64,000 bases of DNA, taken from JAWKOK01 sp963765875. GTDB taxonomy: Bacteria; Chloroflexota; Anaerolineae; Caldilineales; Caldilineaceae. A program made the translations under genes and the position numbers. Positions within the stretch are counted from its first letter, which is position 1; each line of letters opens with the position of its first letter. The stretch covers positions 171,662 through 235,661 of the forward strand of contig CAVXYK010000011.1 in the NCBI GenBank assembly GCA_963765875.1, in the 5' to 3' direction. The notes beneath the pieces were generated by a model that made no database searches, had not been told where the DNA came from, and was given only the letters and a program-made list of their open reading frames with translations. Of this stretch, positions 10,036-19,938 are shown piece after piece.

Positions 10036-11507
10036 TCCCATTCATGATCCAGCGGTACGGGAAGGGGAAGCGTACCAACTTGGGTGGCAACATGCGCAGC
10101 CGCCCCGTCTCGTTCACGGCGCTGCGTCCGAAGGCTGTGATGGCATCGTCGATATCATCCAGATTCTCGCGGATCGTCATGCTCCATGTGCTTGGCCCAG
10201 ATGTCGGTGCGCAGTTCTCGCACCAATTGCCCCTCGGCATCGACCACGCCGAACGAGACCTCCGAGTCGTAGGTCATGCTACGCATGCCAATGTTGGCGC
10301 TGCCCACGATGGCGTACTCGTCATCCACAAGCATGATCTTGGCGTGGATGATGGGATCCATCTCGCCCTTGCGCAGGAAGCAGCCGATGACGCTGCCCGC
10401 GCCGGGCTGGCTTGAGCAGTCTGCCAGATACTGGAAGGCCTTGCCCCGCTGCTGAAGCTCGTAGTGCTTGCGCCAGTCGCCCTTGCGGCTGGGCACGGTG
10501 ACCAGCACATCGACGCCGCGCTTGATGGCTTCGCCCAACTGCACGACGATATCATGGGGATAGAGCGGGTCCTGGGGACGACCGCTGATTGGCGGATCCT
10601 GGAACGAGTAGAAGTACTGATCCTCCATGTAGATGTAACGTTTTGCCTGGCGAATGCCGTTCAGATAGGCGGCCCAGATGGTGAACTCGCCCTGCTTGGA
10701 CCAGGAGAATCCGCCGCGCTTGAGGACCGGATAGGTGCGCAGCAGTTGCAGCGAATGGGGTCCGGCCGGCGCAATCGGTTCATCCTTGAAGAGAGTCGGC
10801 AGCGTGCTCGACAACCGCGGCGCTGTCTGTCTGCGTCCCCCGGCATCATTCCAGCGTTCGGCAAAATGCAGTGCCACGTCATGCACAGCCGGGCCGTCGA
10901 TCTCCAGCCAAACGTCGTGAGTCGGCGCGCCCTTCTCGGAACGATCCGGTTCGACAGGGTTACAATCGTAGGTGTCCCAACGGGCGAAGAGAAAATCGCC
11001 CGAGCCCAGCAAGGCCCGCCAGTCGCTGCCTCCATCATCGCCGGGAGAGCGGAAAACGATGAACTTCTGATGATGACTGCCGAAGGTGCTGGTACGCCTG
11101 TCACGCGCGCCCTCGCCGCCGGCTGCGGTGATCCGTTCTGCAACCTTCTTGGCATGGGGATCGTGGCCGGAGGCCAGGAAGCGCACCTGCACGCCGGCCA
11201 GGGCGGCCTCTTCCAGCAGCGATTCGGCATCGGGACCGTCAGCGGTCTCGCCCAGGACCTTGACCGGCTCAATGCGCCAGGCATGGATCCAGAGGTGGCA
11301 GGCCGATGGATCCTCACTGTCGGTCATGGCGCGGATCAGCTCGTAGGCACGTGCCATATAGTCGGCCCCACTCAATATCGGCGTTACCCGATTGCCGTCC
11401 GTGTAAGGATGCACCAGGGCGGAAGGGTGGCGCGATGGCGGCGGAAACCCTGTGTCATTGTCGACGTCGAGAAACCATTTTTGGCGCAATTCATCGATTG
11501 TAGGCAT
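9995..11507 (-). CDS. phospholipase D-like domain protein, C-terminal frameshift
   Basis: The protein has two PLD-type catalytic HKD motifs: SHHQKFIVF in the first half, which lacks the usual aspartate, and IHAKIMLVDDEYAIVGSANI in the second, which is complete and is followed by the normal GSANI. PLD enzymes hydrolyse or transfer phosphatidyl groups by way of a phosphohistidine. The start at 11507 has AAGGA seven bases upstream. The main frame stops at 10155 after HMEHDDPRESG, but the alternative frame continues smoothly as IRENLDDIDDAITAFG to a stop at 9995. A shift near 10170 therefore probably shortens the read protein from about 504 to 450 residues. There is no signal peptide, so it is probably cytoplasmic. 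It could also be a cardiolipin-synthase relative. Confidence 0.85.
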
Positions 11508-11588
11508 CTTGTATCCTTGCTGGATTCTGTTGACATTTCGTTTTCTCGGAGGGGAATCCCGCTGCGCAACTATTCAACTATGGGGAAA

Positions 11589-11683
11589 ATAGAACGCGGA
11601 TGGGGCGGATTTGGCTGATCATCGCGGATCAAATCAAAAAAAACCAGCGAAAATCCGTCAGATCCGTTCAATCCGCGTTCTAT
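11589..11683. repeat. intergenic inverted repeat (95 bp)
   Basis: A perfect 13-base inverted repeat (ATAGAACGCGGAT at 11589-11601 and its complement at 11671-11683) encloses a weaker inner repeat. The inner text AATCCGTCAGATC recurs at about 44992-45004, so this is a dispersed repeat family. Confidence 0.7.
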
Positions 11684-11733
11684 CGGACATCGCGCTGAAT
11701 AGCAGCCGGCCTCAGCCCTTGCTGCGACCACCA

Positions 11734-12477
11734 TCAGATTCGGCCGTCCCGCTTCTGCGTCGGCGTCATATCCATACGCCAGACATTGGCGCGCTGCGGC
11801 AGCGTAGCCACAAAAACGACGGCTTCCCCCAGGTCTTCCGGCTGAAGCATGTTGAGGCGCGAGTCCTCGCTGGGCGGTTCGGCGCGCAGATCGAGGATGG
11901 CCGTGTTGCCCTCGCCGGGGTTGATGACACAGGCACGCACATTGGCCGGATTGCCCTCTTCATTGGTGATTGTGGTCAGCGACTGCATGCCGATCTTGGA
12001 TGTTGCGTAACCGACGCCGGAAAGGAGTGAGGCGTGGGTTGCCGCCCGTGAAGCCACGTTGATGATGGTGCCCTGCTTCCGCGCCATCATGTCGGGCATC
12101 AGGGCCTTGGTGAAGAGGAAGGCGCTGGTCAGGTTGACCTCCAGGAGCGTTCGCCACTCTTCGGCGGATGTGTCGTGAATGCTGCGGGCAGGCACGTTGG
12201 TCCCGGCGTTGTTGACGAGGATGTCAATATGGCCGAGATGGGTCTTGGCCTGGGCAATGGCCGCTAGAATCTGGCCCTCATCGCCCACATCACACAGACA
12301 ATTGACCGCTTCCACACCCATCTTCCGGGCCTCGAACGCCACCTCGCGCAGCTTCTGCCCGGAGCGCGCCACCAATGCCACGTTGGCCCCCTCTCGCGCA
12401 CAGACCAGTGCGATACCCCGGCCGAAGCCGCTGCTGGCCCCGGTGATCAACACGTTCTTGCCTTGCAAACGTTTCAT
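11734..12477 (-). CDS. SDR-family NAD(P)-dependent oxidoreductase
   Basis: This is a classical short-chain dehydrogenase of 247 residues. The cofactor motif TGASSGFG is at residues 12-19, the structural NNAG at 89-92, a serine at 143, and the catalytic YxxxK at Y157 and K161. The start at 12477 (MKRLQGKNVLITGA) has AAGGA about seven bases upstream; the open frame extends 19 codons further, but that extension has no family similarity. The protein lies 104 bases downstream of a Gfo/Idh/MocA oxidoreductase on the same strand. The two may work together on a sugar or a sugar-derived alcohol, which is inference. The substrate is unknown; 3-oxoacyl reductases look similar. Confidence 0.88.
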   Translation of the reverse strand: MKRLQGKNVLITGASSGFGRGIALVCAREGANVALVARSGQKLREVAFEARKMGVEAVNCLCDVGDEGQILAAIAQAKTHLGHIDILVNNAGTNVPARSIHDTSAEEWRTLLEVNLTSAFLFTKALMPDMMARKQGTIINVASRAATHASLLSGVGYATSKIGMQSLTTITNEEGNPANVRACVINPGEGNTAILDLRAEPPSEDSRLNMLQPEDLGEAVVFVATLPQRANVWRMDMTPTQKRDGRI

Positions 12478-12539
12478 GGATTTTCCTTTGTGGGTTCTGA
12501 TGAAATGGTTCCCGGTAGCGTTTTGATCCGGCAATACAT

Positions 12540-12568
12540 GTAGGGACAGGTCTAAGACCGGTCCCTAC
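12540..12568. repeat. hairpin repeat GTAGGGAC...GTCCCTAC
   Basis: GTAGGGAC at 12540-12547 pairs with GTCCCTAC at 12561-12568, with further pairing of GGTCT and GACC inside. A related sequence with GGGACA and TGTCCCTAC occurs at about 44887-44912. It lies between two same-strand genes and lacks a T-run. Confidence 0.6.
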
Positions 12569-12581
12569 GCGTTGTCGCTCA

Positions 12582-13673
12582 TCAATCCTCCGCCTGCAAC
12601 GGAAACTTCACCGGCGCATGATCACGCTGCGATCGGTAAATCGCCTCGATCAACTCAACGGCCTTGCGTCCCTCAACACCGTCAACCATGGGCGCACGGT
12701 TTTCGAGAATTGCCTGCAGGAAGTCCTGGATCTGGAGCTTGTGATAGAAGGTGGCAGGGTCCACCGACTCAAAGGTGGCGGCATCCTCAGCGTTCCAGCC
12801 CTCCAGCAGCCCTTCCTCACCGGGAACCGACCAAACATCGTTGACCGGCGGTTCAAGGACCGCCGTCATGCCCGCAATGAAGGGAGAGCCACCGTCCGTC
12901 TGCACACCGACCGACGCGCCATTGGATCCGTGGATATGGACCTTGGTGTAGATGCCCGGCTTCTGCGAGTTGCTGGCGACGATGTTGCCGACGCCGCCGT
13001 TTTTGAATCGAATCAGGGCCAACGCCGTGTCTTCAACTTCGATATAGGGGTGGTTCAGGTTCTCCCAATAGGCGAAGACCTCGTCGATGGGCCCCATGAG
13101 CCACTGGAGAATATCCAACTGGTGAGGCGCCTGGTTCACGAGCACGCCGCCACCCTCGCCCGCCCAGCTGCCACGCCACGGATCCGAATCGTAGTACGCC
13201 TTGTCGCGCCAGCCAAGCATGAGCAGCGTGCCCAACGCCGGCGTGCCGATTTTGCCTGCATCGATGGCATCTCGGATGCGCTGTACCGGCTCGTAGAGGC
13301 GACGCTGGCTGATGATGCCCAGCTTGATCCCGGTCTCATCGGCCACGGCCAGCATATCGTCACAGTCTTTCAGATTGGAAGCCATCGGCTTTTCCAGCAA
13401 CACGTCTGCCCCTGCTCGGGCAGCCTGGATGCCCAGTGGCGCGTGCAGCGGGTGCGGCGTACAGATCGAGACGGCATCGACCTGAGCATCGGTCACCATC
13501 TCAGCGATGTCGGTGTACGCTTTGACGCCATACTGGGCGGCGAATTCATCGGCCCGGCCCAGGTCGCTGTCGCAGACGGCAACGAAGTCGGATTCGGGCA
13601 ACTCGGCGAACGCGCCCGCGTGGGTGTGTCCAACCTTGCCGCAACCAATCAGCGCTGTTCGTACTTTTTGCAT
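12582..13673 (-). CDS. Gfo/Idh/MocA family oxidoreductase
   Basis: The N-terminal Rossmann fold has ALIGCGKVGHTHAGAF at about residues 6-21. It is followed by the family EKP motif in ADVLLEKPMASN and the C-terminal dehydrogenase domain (GWRDKAYYDSDPWRG, then GGGVLVNQAPHQLDILQWL). Family members oxidise or reduce sugars, inositols and their derivatives with NAD(P). The start MQKVRTALIG at 13673 has GGAGAA six bases upstream; the open frame reaches 13733, but that part is unlike the family. The length of 363 residues is normal. It sits upstream of the SDR gene, with a ceramidase-like gene before it. The exact substrate cannot be told from the sequence. Confidence 0.9.
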   Translation of the reverse strand: MQKVRTALIGCGKVGHTHAGAFAELPESDFVAVCDSDLGRADEFAAQYGVKAYTDIAEMVTDAQVDAVSICTPHPLHAPLGIQAARAGADVLLEKPMASNLKDCDDMLAVADETGIKLGIISQRRLYEPVQRIRDAIDAGKIGTPALGTLLMLGWRDKAYYDSDPWRGSWAGEGGGVLVNQAPHQLDILQWLMGPIDEVFAYWENLNHPYIEVEDTALALIRFKNGGVGNIVASNSQKPGIYTKVHIHGSNGASVGVQTDGGSPFIAGMTAVLEPPVNDVWSVPGEEGLLEGWNAEDAATFESVDPATFYHKLQIQDFLQAILENRAPMVDGVEGRKAVELIEAIYRSQRDHAPVKFPLQAED

Positions 13674-13725
13674 TTTGATTCTCCAATTTTGTGACTCTTG
13701 TGAGCCCGCTATTTGTTGGTCTTTA

Positions 13726-13772
13726 TTCACCACGGAGACACGGAGGAAACACAGAGGTTCACAGAGGAAAAG
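13726..13772. repeat. class A dispersed repeat (CACAGAGG type)
   Basis: The sequence starts TTCACCACGGAGACACGGAG and continues with two CACAGAGG units. Close relatives lie at 25114-25159, 25608-25650, 26910-26945, 30385-30427 and 44745-44790. It fills the gap between two minus-strand genes and is followed by ATCTGTGGC text of a second repeat class. Confidence 0.75.
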
Positions 13773-13819
13773 CTCTTTCTGTCTGCTCCAATCTGTGGCT
13801 ACGTTAATCTGTGGCTGCC

Positions 13820-15012
<1,193 letters not shown>

Positions 15013-15059
15013 GGGTGGACCTCAGATCATTGGTGGACGTGCGGATTTCGCTAAATCTA

Positions 15060-15194
15060 AGTAGAAGTCTGCCAGTCGTTACAAAAAGTGCCGGGGACTT
15101 CCCGATGCTGAAACCTCAGAATCAGGGTGAACTCACTCGCTTTTTTGCCTAAGTTCCCGGCACTTTTTTCGCACAACCGACAGATGCTCACTTA
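15060..15194. repeat. 135-bp repeat, copy 1
   Basis: The copy runs from AGTAGAAGTCT to CAGATGCTCACTTA. It contains the inverted pair AAAGTGCCGGGGACT and AGTTCCCGGCACTTTTT. A second copy with high identity lies at 56394-56527. No protein is encoded. It sits upstream of the ceramidase-like gene. Confidence 0.85.
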
Positions 15195-15225
15195 CACTGA
15201 AAACGCTACAAATAACATGAATTTT

Positions 15226-15311
15226 GTAGGTCCGACTTGCAGTCGGACTCCTTCGGTGACCTCTGGATCCGTCTAGCACGCGGACCTTGTCACACTGCAA
15301 GTGTGACCTAC
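15226..15311. repeat. paired hairpins with compensatory changes
   Basis: GTAGGTCCGACTTGCAGTC (15226-15244, extended to 15248) and, in inverted orientation, a relative at 15289-15311 match at 19 of 23 positions. Each forms its own 8-base-pair hairpin (GTCCGACT/AGTCGGAC and GTCACACT/AGTGTGAC), and the differences between copies keep both stems paired. Confidence 0.7.
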
Positions 15312-15434
15312 GAGACTCATGGTCCCGTTCTGTTTTCAGTTTAGTCACCATTATGGTGGATATTCAGTGTGAGACCAAAAGCAAAAAAAGCGCATCGAGT
15401 CGAGCCAAATGGAAAGGTGACGAATGAGGCGGAG

Positions 15435-15464
15435 TTGTCAAGGTATGGAGTCCAGAGTTAGAAT
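15435..15464 (+). promoter_or_regulatory. candidate sigma70 promoter of the acyl-CoA dehydrogenase gene
   Basis: A -35-like TTGTCA (15435-15440) and a -10-like TAGAAT (15459-15464) are 18 bases apart. They lie 63 bases upstream of the start codon, which has an AGGAAG ribosome binding site. Confidence 0.45.
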
Positions 15465-15526
15465 GAAGTCATCCATTTAGCAAAGCATTCGCTTCGCAAG
15501 AAACAGGAAGGAAGGACAGGAAGATC

Positions 15527-16741
15527 ATGGCGAAACCGACGTTCCGTTGGGATGATCCGTTTCTTTTCGATGATCAGTTGTCAGACGAAGAACGCATGGT
15601 GCGTGATGCAGCGCGCGACTACTGTCAGGGCAAGCTGATGCCCCGCGTGCTGGAGGCAAACCGCCACGAGATTTTCGACCGTTCCATCTTCGATGAGATG
15701 GGCGAGATGGGCATGTTGGGACCCACGATCCCGGAAGAGTATGGCGCTGCCGGTCTCAACTCGGTCTCCTACGGGCTGATTGCGCGTGAGGTGGAGCGGG
15801 TCGACAGCGGCTACCGCAGCACCATGAGCGTGCAAAGTTCGCTGGTCATGTACCCCATCTACACCTATGGCACGGAAGAGCAGCGTCAGAAATATCTGCC
15901 CAAGCTGGCCTCCGGCGAGTGGGTCGGCTGCTTCGGCCTGACCGAGCCCAATCACGGCAGCGACCCCGGCAGCATGGAGAGCCGCGCCACCAAGGTCGAC
16001 GGCGGCTGGACACTCCACGGCAACAAGATGTGGATCACCAACTCACCGGTCGCCGATGTCTTCGTGGTTTGGGCCAAGGGCTACGGCATGGGCGACAATG
16101 AACACGGCATCCAGGACGGTGACATCATCGGCTTCATCCTGGAGAAGGGCATGGAGGGGTTGAGCGCGCCCAAGACCGAGGGCAAGTTTAGCCTGCGCGC
16201 CAGCAGCACCGGCGAGATCGTCATGAACGAGGTTTTCGTGCCGGACGAGAACCTGTTGCCCAACGTCAAGGGGCTGAAGGGGCCGTTCGGCTGTCTCAAC
16301 AAAGCCCGCTTCGGCATTGCCTGGGGCGCGCTGGGCGCTGCCGAGTTCTGCTGGCATGCATCCCGCCAATACACGCTGGATCGCATCCAGTTCGGACGCC
16401 CGCTGGCCGCCAACCAGTTGATCCAGCTCAAGCTGGCCAACATGATGACCGAGATCACCATCGGCTTGCAGAGCGTGTTGCGCGTCGGCCGCCTGATGGA
16501 CGAAGGCAAAGCCGCGCCGGACATGATCTCGCTGGTCAAGCGCAACTCGTGCGGCAAAGCGCTCGACATCGCGCGAACGGCACGCGACATGCACGGCGGC
16601 AACGGCATTTCCGACGAGTTCCACGTCATCCGCCACGTCATGAACCTGGAAGCGGTCAACACGTACGAAGGCACGCACGACATCCATGCGTTGATCCTCG
16701 GCCGTGCCCAGACCGGCATCCAGGCGTTCATGATGCCGTAG
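15527..16741 (+). CDS. gcdH: acyl-CoA dehydrogenase, glutaryl-CoA dehydrogenase type
   Basis: The 404-residue flavoprotein matches the glutaryl-CoA dehydrogenase branch. It has SGYRSTMSVQSSLVM, which holds the arginine that binds the glutaryl carboxylate, the FAD-binding CFGLTEPNHGSDP, and the catalytic-base segment NTYEGTHDIHALILGR with the glutamate at 381. Glutaryl-CoA dehydrogenase oxidises and decarboxylates glutaryl-CoA to crotonyl-CoA in lysine, tryptophan and aromatic breakdown, passing electrons to ETF. The start follows AGGAAG with a short spacer. The gene stands alone on the plus strand between two minus-strand clusters, so it is probably a single transcription unit. Other acyl-CoA dehydrogenases lack the SGYRS arginine, which supports the specific call. 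Confidence 0.92.
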   Translation: MAKPTFRWDDPFLFDDQLSDEERMVRDAARDYCQGKLMPRVLEANRHEIFDRSIFDEMGEMGMLGPTIPEEYGAAGLNSVSYGLIAREVERVDSGYRSTMSVQSSLVMYPIYTYGTEEQRQKYLPKLASGEWVGCFGLTEPNHGSDPGSMESRATKVDGGWTLHGNKMWITNSPVADVFVVWAKGYGMGDNEHGIQDGDIIGFILEKGMEGLSAPKTEGKFSLRASSTGEIVMNEVFVPDENLLPNVKGLKGPFGCLNKARFGIAWGALGAAEFCWHASRQYTLDRIQFGRPLAANQLIQLKLANMMTEITIGLQSVLRVGRLMDEGKAAPDMISLVKRNSCGKALDIARTARDMHGGNGISDEFHVIRHVMNLEAVNTYEGTHDIHALILGRAQTGIQAFMMP

Positions 16742-16753
16742 GCATGGGTCTAG

Positions 16754-16782
16754 GTAGGGGCGGCCACAAGGGCCGCCCCTAC
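16754..16782. repeat. GTAGGGGCGGCC hairpin between convergent genes
   Basis: GTAGGGGCGGCC and GGCCGCCCCTAC form a perfect stem around ACAAG. It stands between convergent genes, 13 bases after the gcdH stop, and may end transcription from both sides, although no T-run is present. A weaker relative occurs at about 50853-50880. Confidence 0.65.
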
Positions 16783-16796
16783 GAAATGACGTTCCC

Positions 16797-18182
16797 CTAT
16801 TCGTATTCCGGCAGCCAATCCCCGTGGGCGTCGATCAAGTCGTCTACCAAATTCCAAATCTGATCCAGATCCAGCTCGGCCGCGGTGTGCGGGTCGAGCA
16901 TGGCCGCGTGGTAGATGTGGTCGCGCTTGCGGGTCAACGCGGCCTCGACCGTCAATGACTGCACGTTGACGTTGGTCTGCATGAGCGCAGCCAGATGCGG
17001 CGGCAGCGTGCCGATCTTGGTCGGCTGGATGCCGTTTTTGTCGACCAGGCAGGGCACCTCGACGCAGCAGTCCTGGGGCAGATTGTCGATGAGGCCGTTG
17101 TTGGGCACGTTGCCGTAGACCACACGCGGCTCGCCGGTCTCGATGCTGTGGATGATGCCCGAGCCATACTCGTGGCTGCGTTCCACCTTGCTGACGTTGT
17201 TGAAGTTGTCGACGATCAGCGGCACATGTTCCTCAGCGATGCCGGCATCCTTCATGGCGGCCACAAAGTCGTCCAGGAGGTCCAGGTCGGGATCCTCCAG
17301 CTTGCGGCGCATGAAGTCCCAGCCGGTGATCTGTAGCTCGCAACGGCGAATGTACTCGTCCAACGGCACATTAAACTCTTCGATGAGATCCGGACGGTCG
17401 CGCTTGATAAACCAGGGCACATACTCGGCGAAGTGCTCGCTGGACTCGGTGACCGAGTAGCCCAGCCGTTTGAGCATTTCGTAGCGCACCCGGTTCCAGT
17501 CCGGCACGCGATCTTCCTCGATCACCTTGCGAATCTCGGGGTATAGATCGACGCCGTCCCGCTCGAAAGTCAGATAGAAGGCCATGTGGTTGATGCCGGC
17601 GCAGACGTAGTTGATCTCTTCAAGCGGCACGCCGATGTCGCGCGCCAGCTGCCCGGCCGTGCCCTGCACGCTGTGGCAAAGCCCGATGGTCTTGATGCTG
17701 GTCGCCCTGTCGATGGCCCAGCAGTTCATGGCCATGGGATTGACGTATTGCAAGAAAGTCACGTCGGGGCAAAGCTCTTCCATGTCGTAGCAGAAGTCGA
17801 GCAGCACAGGGATGGTACGCAGGGCGCGCATGATGCCGCCGATGCCCAGCGTGTCGGCGATGGTCTGGCGCAGGCCATACTTCTTGGGGATCTCGAAGTC
17901 GATCTCGGTGCCCGGCTTGTAGCCCGCCACCTGGATCATGGAAATGGCATAGTCGGCCCCATCCAGCGACTCACGCCGGTCGGTGGTGGCCTCGATGGTC
18001 GGGTCGATGCCCAGAGTATCGGCGATGTTGCGTGCGACCACCACCGAGGTGGCCAACCGCTGCTCGTCGATATCGTGCAGGCTGATGGTGGCGTCCTCAA
18101 GCTCAGGATAGCTGAGGATGTCGCCCATCAGGTTCTTGGCGAAGACAGTGCTGCCCGCGCCGAGCATGCTAATTTTGGTCAT
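16797..18182 (-). CDS. GH4 family glycosidase, alpha-galactosidase type (1)
   Basis: Family 4 glycosidases use NAD+, a divalent metal and a redox-assisted elimination to cleave glycosides. This 461-residue protein has the NAD-binding ISMLGAGSTVFAKNLMGD at residues 4-21, the substrate motif QYVNPMA around N148, the metal motif GLCHSVQGT (C169, H170) and CAGINHMAFY (H199). The CHSV form of the metal motif is the one linked to MelA-type alpha-galactosidases. There is no signal peptide, so it acts in the cytoplasm on imported oligosaccharide. The start at 18182 has GGAG upstream. It is the last gene of the minus-strand glycan locus, separated from the sulfatase by a palindromic repeat element. 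Specificity for alpha-galactose is predicted, not shown. Confidence 0.9.
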   Translation of the reverse strand: MTKISMLGAGSTVFAKNLMGDILSYPELEDATISLHDIDEQRLATSVVVARNIADTLGIDPTIEATTDRRESLDGADYAISMIQVAGYKPGTEIDFEIPKKYGLRQTIADTLGIGGIMRALRTIPVLLDFCYDMEELCPDVTFLQYVNPMAMNCWAIDRATSIKTIGLCHSVQGTAGQLARDIGVPLEEINYVCAGINHMAFYLTFERDGVDLYPEIRKVIEEDRVPDWNRVRYEMLKRLGYSVTESSEHFAEYVPWFIKRDRPDLIEEFNVPLDEYIRRCELQITGWDFMRRKLEDPDLDLLDDFVAAMKDAGIAEEHVPLIVDNFNNVSKVERSHEYGSGIIHSIETGEPRVVYGNVPNNGLIDNLPQDCCVEVPCLVDKNGIQPTKIGTLPPHLAALMQTNVNVQSLTVEAALTRKRDHIYHAAMLDPHTAAELDLDQIWNLVDDLIDAHGDWLPEYE

Positions 18183-18253
18183 GGTTCACGCTCCAAATTG
18201 GATTTCGTTGCCTCAAGAAATTGATTCTGATGCGACAATGGAAATTTGCCACA

Positions 18254-18421
18254 GATGACTCTACTGCAAAAAGCCTTTTTCGCCACAGATTTACACTGAT
18301 AAAAAAGGATAAGACACAGATGATACCGGGGTTACTCTGGACACCTGGGTAACATCTGTGAAAATCAGCTCTTCATCTGTGGCTATCTGTGGCTAATTCC
18401 CGTTTTTGCAGTAGAGTCATC
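18254..18421. repeat. MITE-like element with 19-bp terminal inverted repeats, copy 1
   Basis: The ends GATGACTCTACTGCAAAAA (18254-18272) and the exact complement (18403-18421) bracket 130 bases made of class B text (GCCACAGATTTACACTGAT, CATCTGTGGCTATCTGTGGC). Elements with near-identical ends but different interiors lie at 44722-44858 and 63040-63172. No protein is encoded. Confidence 0.85.
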
Positions 18422-18449
18422 CGTAACAGAATTCGCTTCCAGTCTCACG

Positions 18450-19904
18450 CTACCACGGCCCCTCTTGTGGAGGCAGTGGATCTACATTTTGTGCCATACG
18501 TGCCATCATTTGGTCCAGTAGATCAGACTTGAGTCCGGCAGCGCCGGGATCTTCCCATAGGTTGACAAAGCAATCGGGATCGGTCGTAAGATCATAGAGT
18601 TCGCCGCGGGTGTTGCGTCCGTGCCAGGTAAGCAGCGATTCGCCGGTGCGGATGGTACGACGTTCTCCTGGATTCTCGATGAAGGCATCATTACGAATGC
18701 CAAAATCCTCGTCTAACAGCGCCGGGACCAGCGATTGCCCTTGAATTGGTGAGGGCTGCGGCTCTGCCACGCCGGCCAGTTCGAGCAGTGTAGGCATGAT
18801 GTCAGTGGTGTTGGCAAAGAGATCGCGCACCGCGCCGGGATAGGTTTCGCCGGGCCGGCAGACGATCAGCGGCACGTTGGTGATGCAATCGTAGGTCGTG
18901 CCCTTGAAAAGCAGCCGATGATCGCCCAGCATCTCGCCGTGGTCTGCGTTGAAGACGATGATCGTGTTCTCCAGTTCGCCTCTTGCACGAAGTTCATCAA
19001 CGATGCGTCCGATGTTCCGGTCGATCTGCGTGATCATGCCGTAGTAGACGGCCTTGATGTGGCGAAATTCTTCGTCGCTCATGTCGCACAGGCCAACGGC
19101 CTCGTGTCCGCTGCCCCTTGCAAAGAACTTCTCCCGGTAGGCTTCGGGCCAGCCCTCCACTTCATCGGCATCCCAGACTGGCGACGGCATGTCATCCGCC
19201 GAATAGAGTGTATCGTAGGGAGCCGGCGGGTTGAAGGGATGGTGCGGATGCACATAGGAGACCCAGAGAAAGAAGGGCTGGTCGCCCCGCTCCTCACGCA
19301 CAAAATCCAGCGCCCGGTCGGTAATCCAGGTCGTCTGGTGGTGCTCTTCCGGGAAGGGAGACGGCTCGGTCGATGACTGGGGATACGAGGCACTGTGCAG
19401 TTCGTCCCACACATTGTAGCCGTGCTCGGCCAGATAGTCGGCATAGGGACCAGTGCGGTGGTCTTCGGTCAACGCCGCCTGGTCAAAGCCGTACCAGGGA
19501 AACTCGTTGGCCTCCGGCTGGGGGTTATACGCGATCGACGGGTCGGGATCCTTGATGGGCGAGCCATCGGCTGGAAAGTGCCATTGAGGCCCGAAGTGCA
19601 TCTTACCCGCGCCATAGGTGCGGTAGCCGTTCTCTCGCAGCACCTCCATCAAGGTCAACTCACCCTTGGGCAGGCGCATGCCATTGGCGCGCAGCCCATG
19701 AATGGTCGGATAGCGCCCGGTCGCAATGCTGCCGCGGTTGGGTGCACAGACCGGATAGGCGGCGAACATGCGCGTGAACCGCACACCCTTGGCGGCCAGA
19801 GCGTCGATATTGGCCGTATCGATCACCTCGTTGCCATAGCAACCCAACGCGTCAGCGCGCAACTGATCGGCGGTGATGAAGAGGATATTGGGAGGGGCGG
19901 GCAT
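18450..19904 (-). CDS. sulfatase (arylsulfatase family, S1)
   Basis: Type I sulfatases hydrolyse sulfate esters by means of a formylglycine made from cysteine. This 484-residue protein has the metal-binding NILFITADQLRADALGCYG near the start (D13) and the maturation signature C53-A-P-N-R57 in AAYPVCAPNRGSIATGRYP. It also has the later metal and histidine region (FNADHGEMLGDH). No formylglycine-generating enzyme gene is seen in the window, so that activity would have to come from elsewhere. No signal peptide is visible, which suggests cytoplasmic desulfation of imported sugars, although many sulfatases are exported. GAAGGAG precedes the start at 19904. The gene lies between two GH4 genes, so a sulfated saccharide substrate is a reasonable inference. 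Confidence 0.93.
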   Translation of the reverse strand: MPAPPNILFITADQLRADALGCYGNEVIDTANIDALAAKGVRFTRMFAAYPVCAPNRGSIATGRYPTIHGLRANGMRLPKGELTLMEVLRENGYRTYGAGKMHFGPQWHFPADGSPIKDPDPSIAYNPQPEANEFPWYGFDQAALTEDHRTGPYADYLAEHGYNVWDELHSASYPQSSTEPSPFPEEHHQTTWITDRALDFVREERGDQPFFLWVSYVHPHHPFNPPAPYDTLYSADDMPSPVWDADEVEGWPEAYREKFFARGSGHEAVGLCDMSDEEFRHIKAVYYGMITQIDRNIGRIVDELRARGELENTIIVFNADHGEMLGDHRLLFKGTTYDCITNVPLIVCRPGETYPGAVRDLFANTTDIMPTLLELAGVAEPQPSPIQGQSLVPALLDEDFGIRNDAFIENPGERRTIRTGESLLTWHGRNTRGELYDLTTDPDCFVNLWEDPGAAGLKSDLLDQMMARMAQNVDPLPPQEGPW

Positions 19905-19938
19905 CTGGACTCCTTCTCTCGCTATATTGATGTAGTCT

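Noticed and set aside
10464..11618. Plus-strand open frame of 384 codons
   Set aside because: It is antisense to the phospholipase D-like gene, which has two HKD-type motifs.
12618..13694. Plus-strand open frame of 358 codons
   Set aside because: It is antisense to the Gfo/Idh/MocA gene, with no recognisable domain or ribosome binding site.
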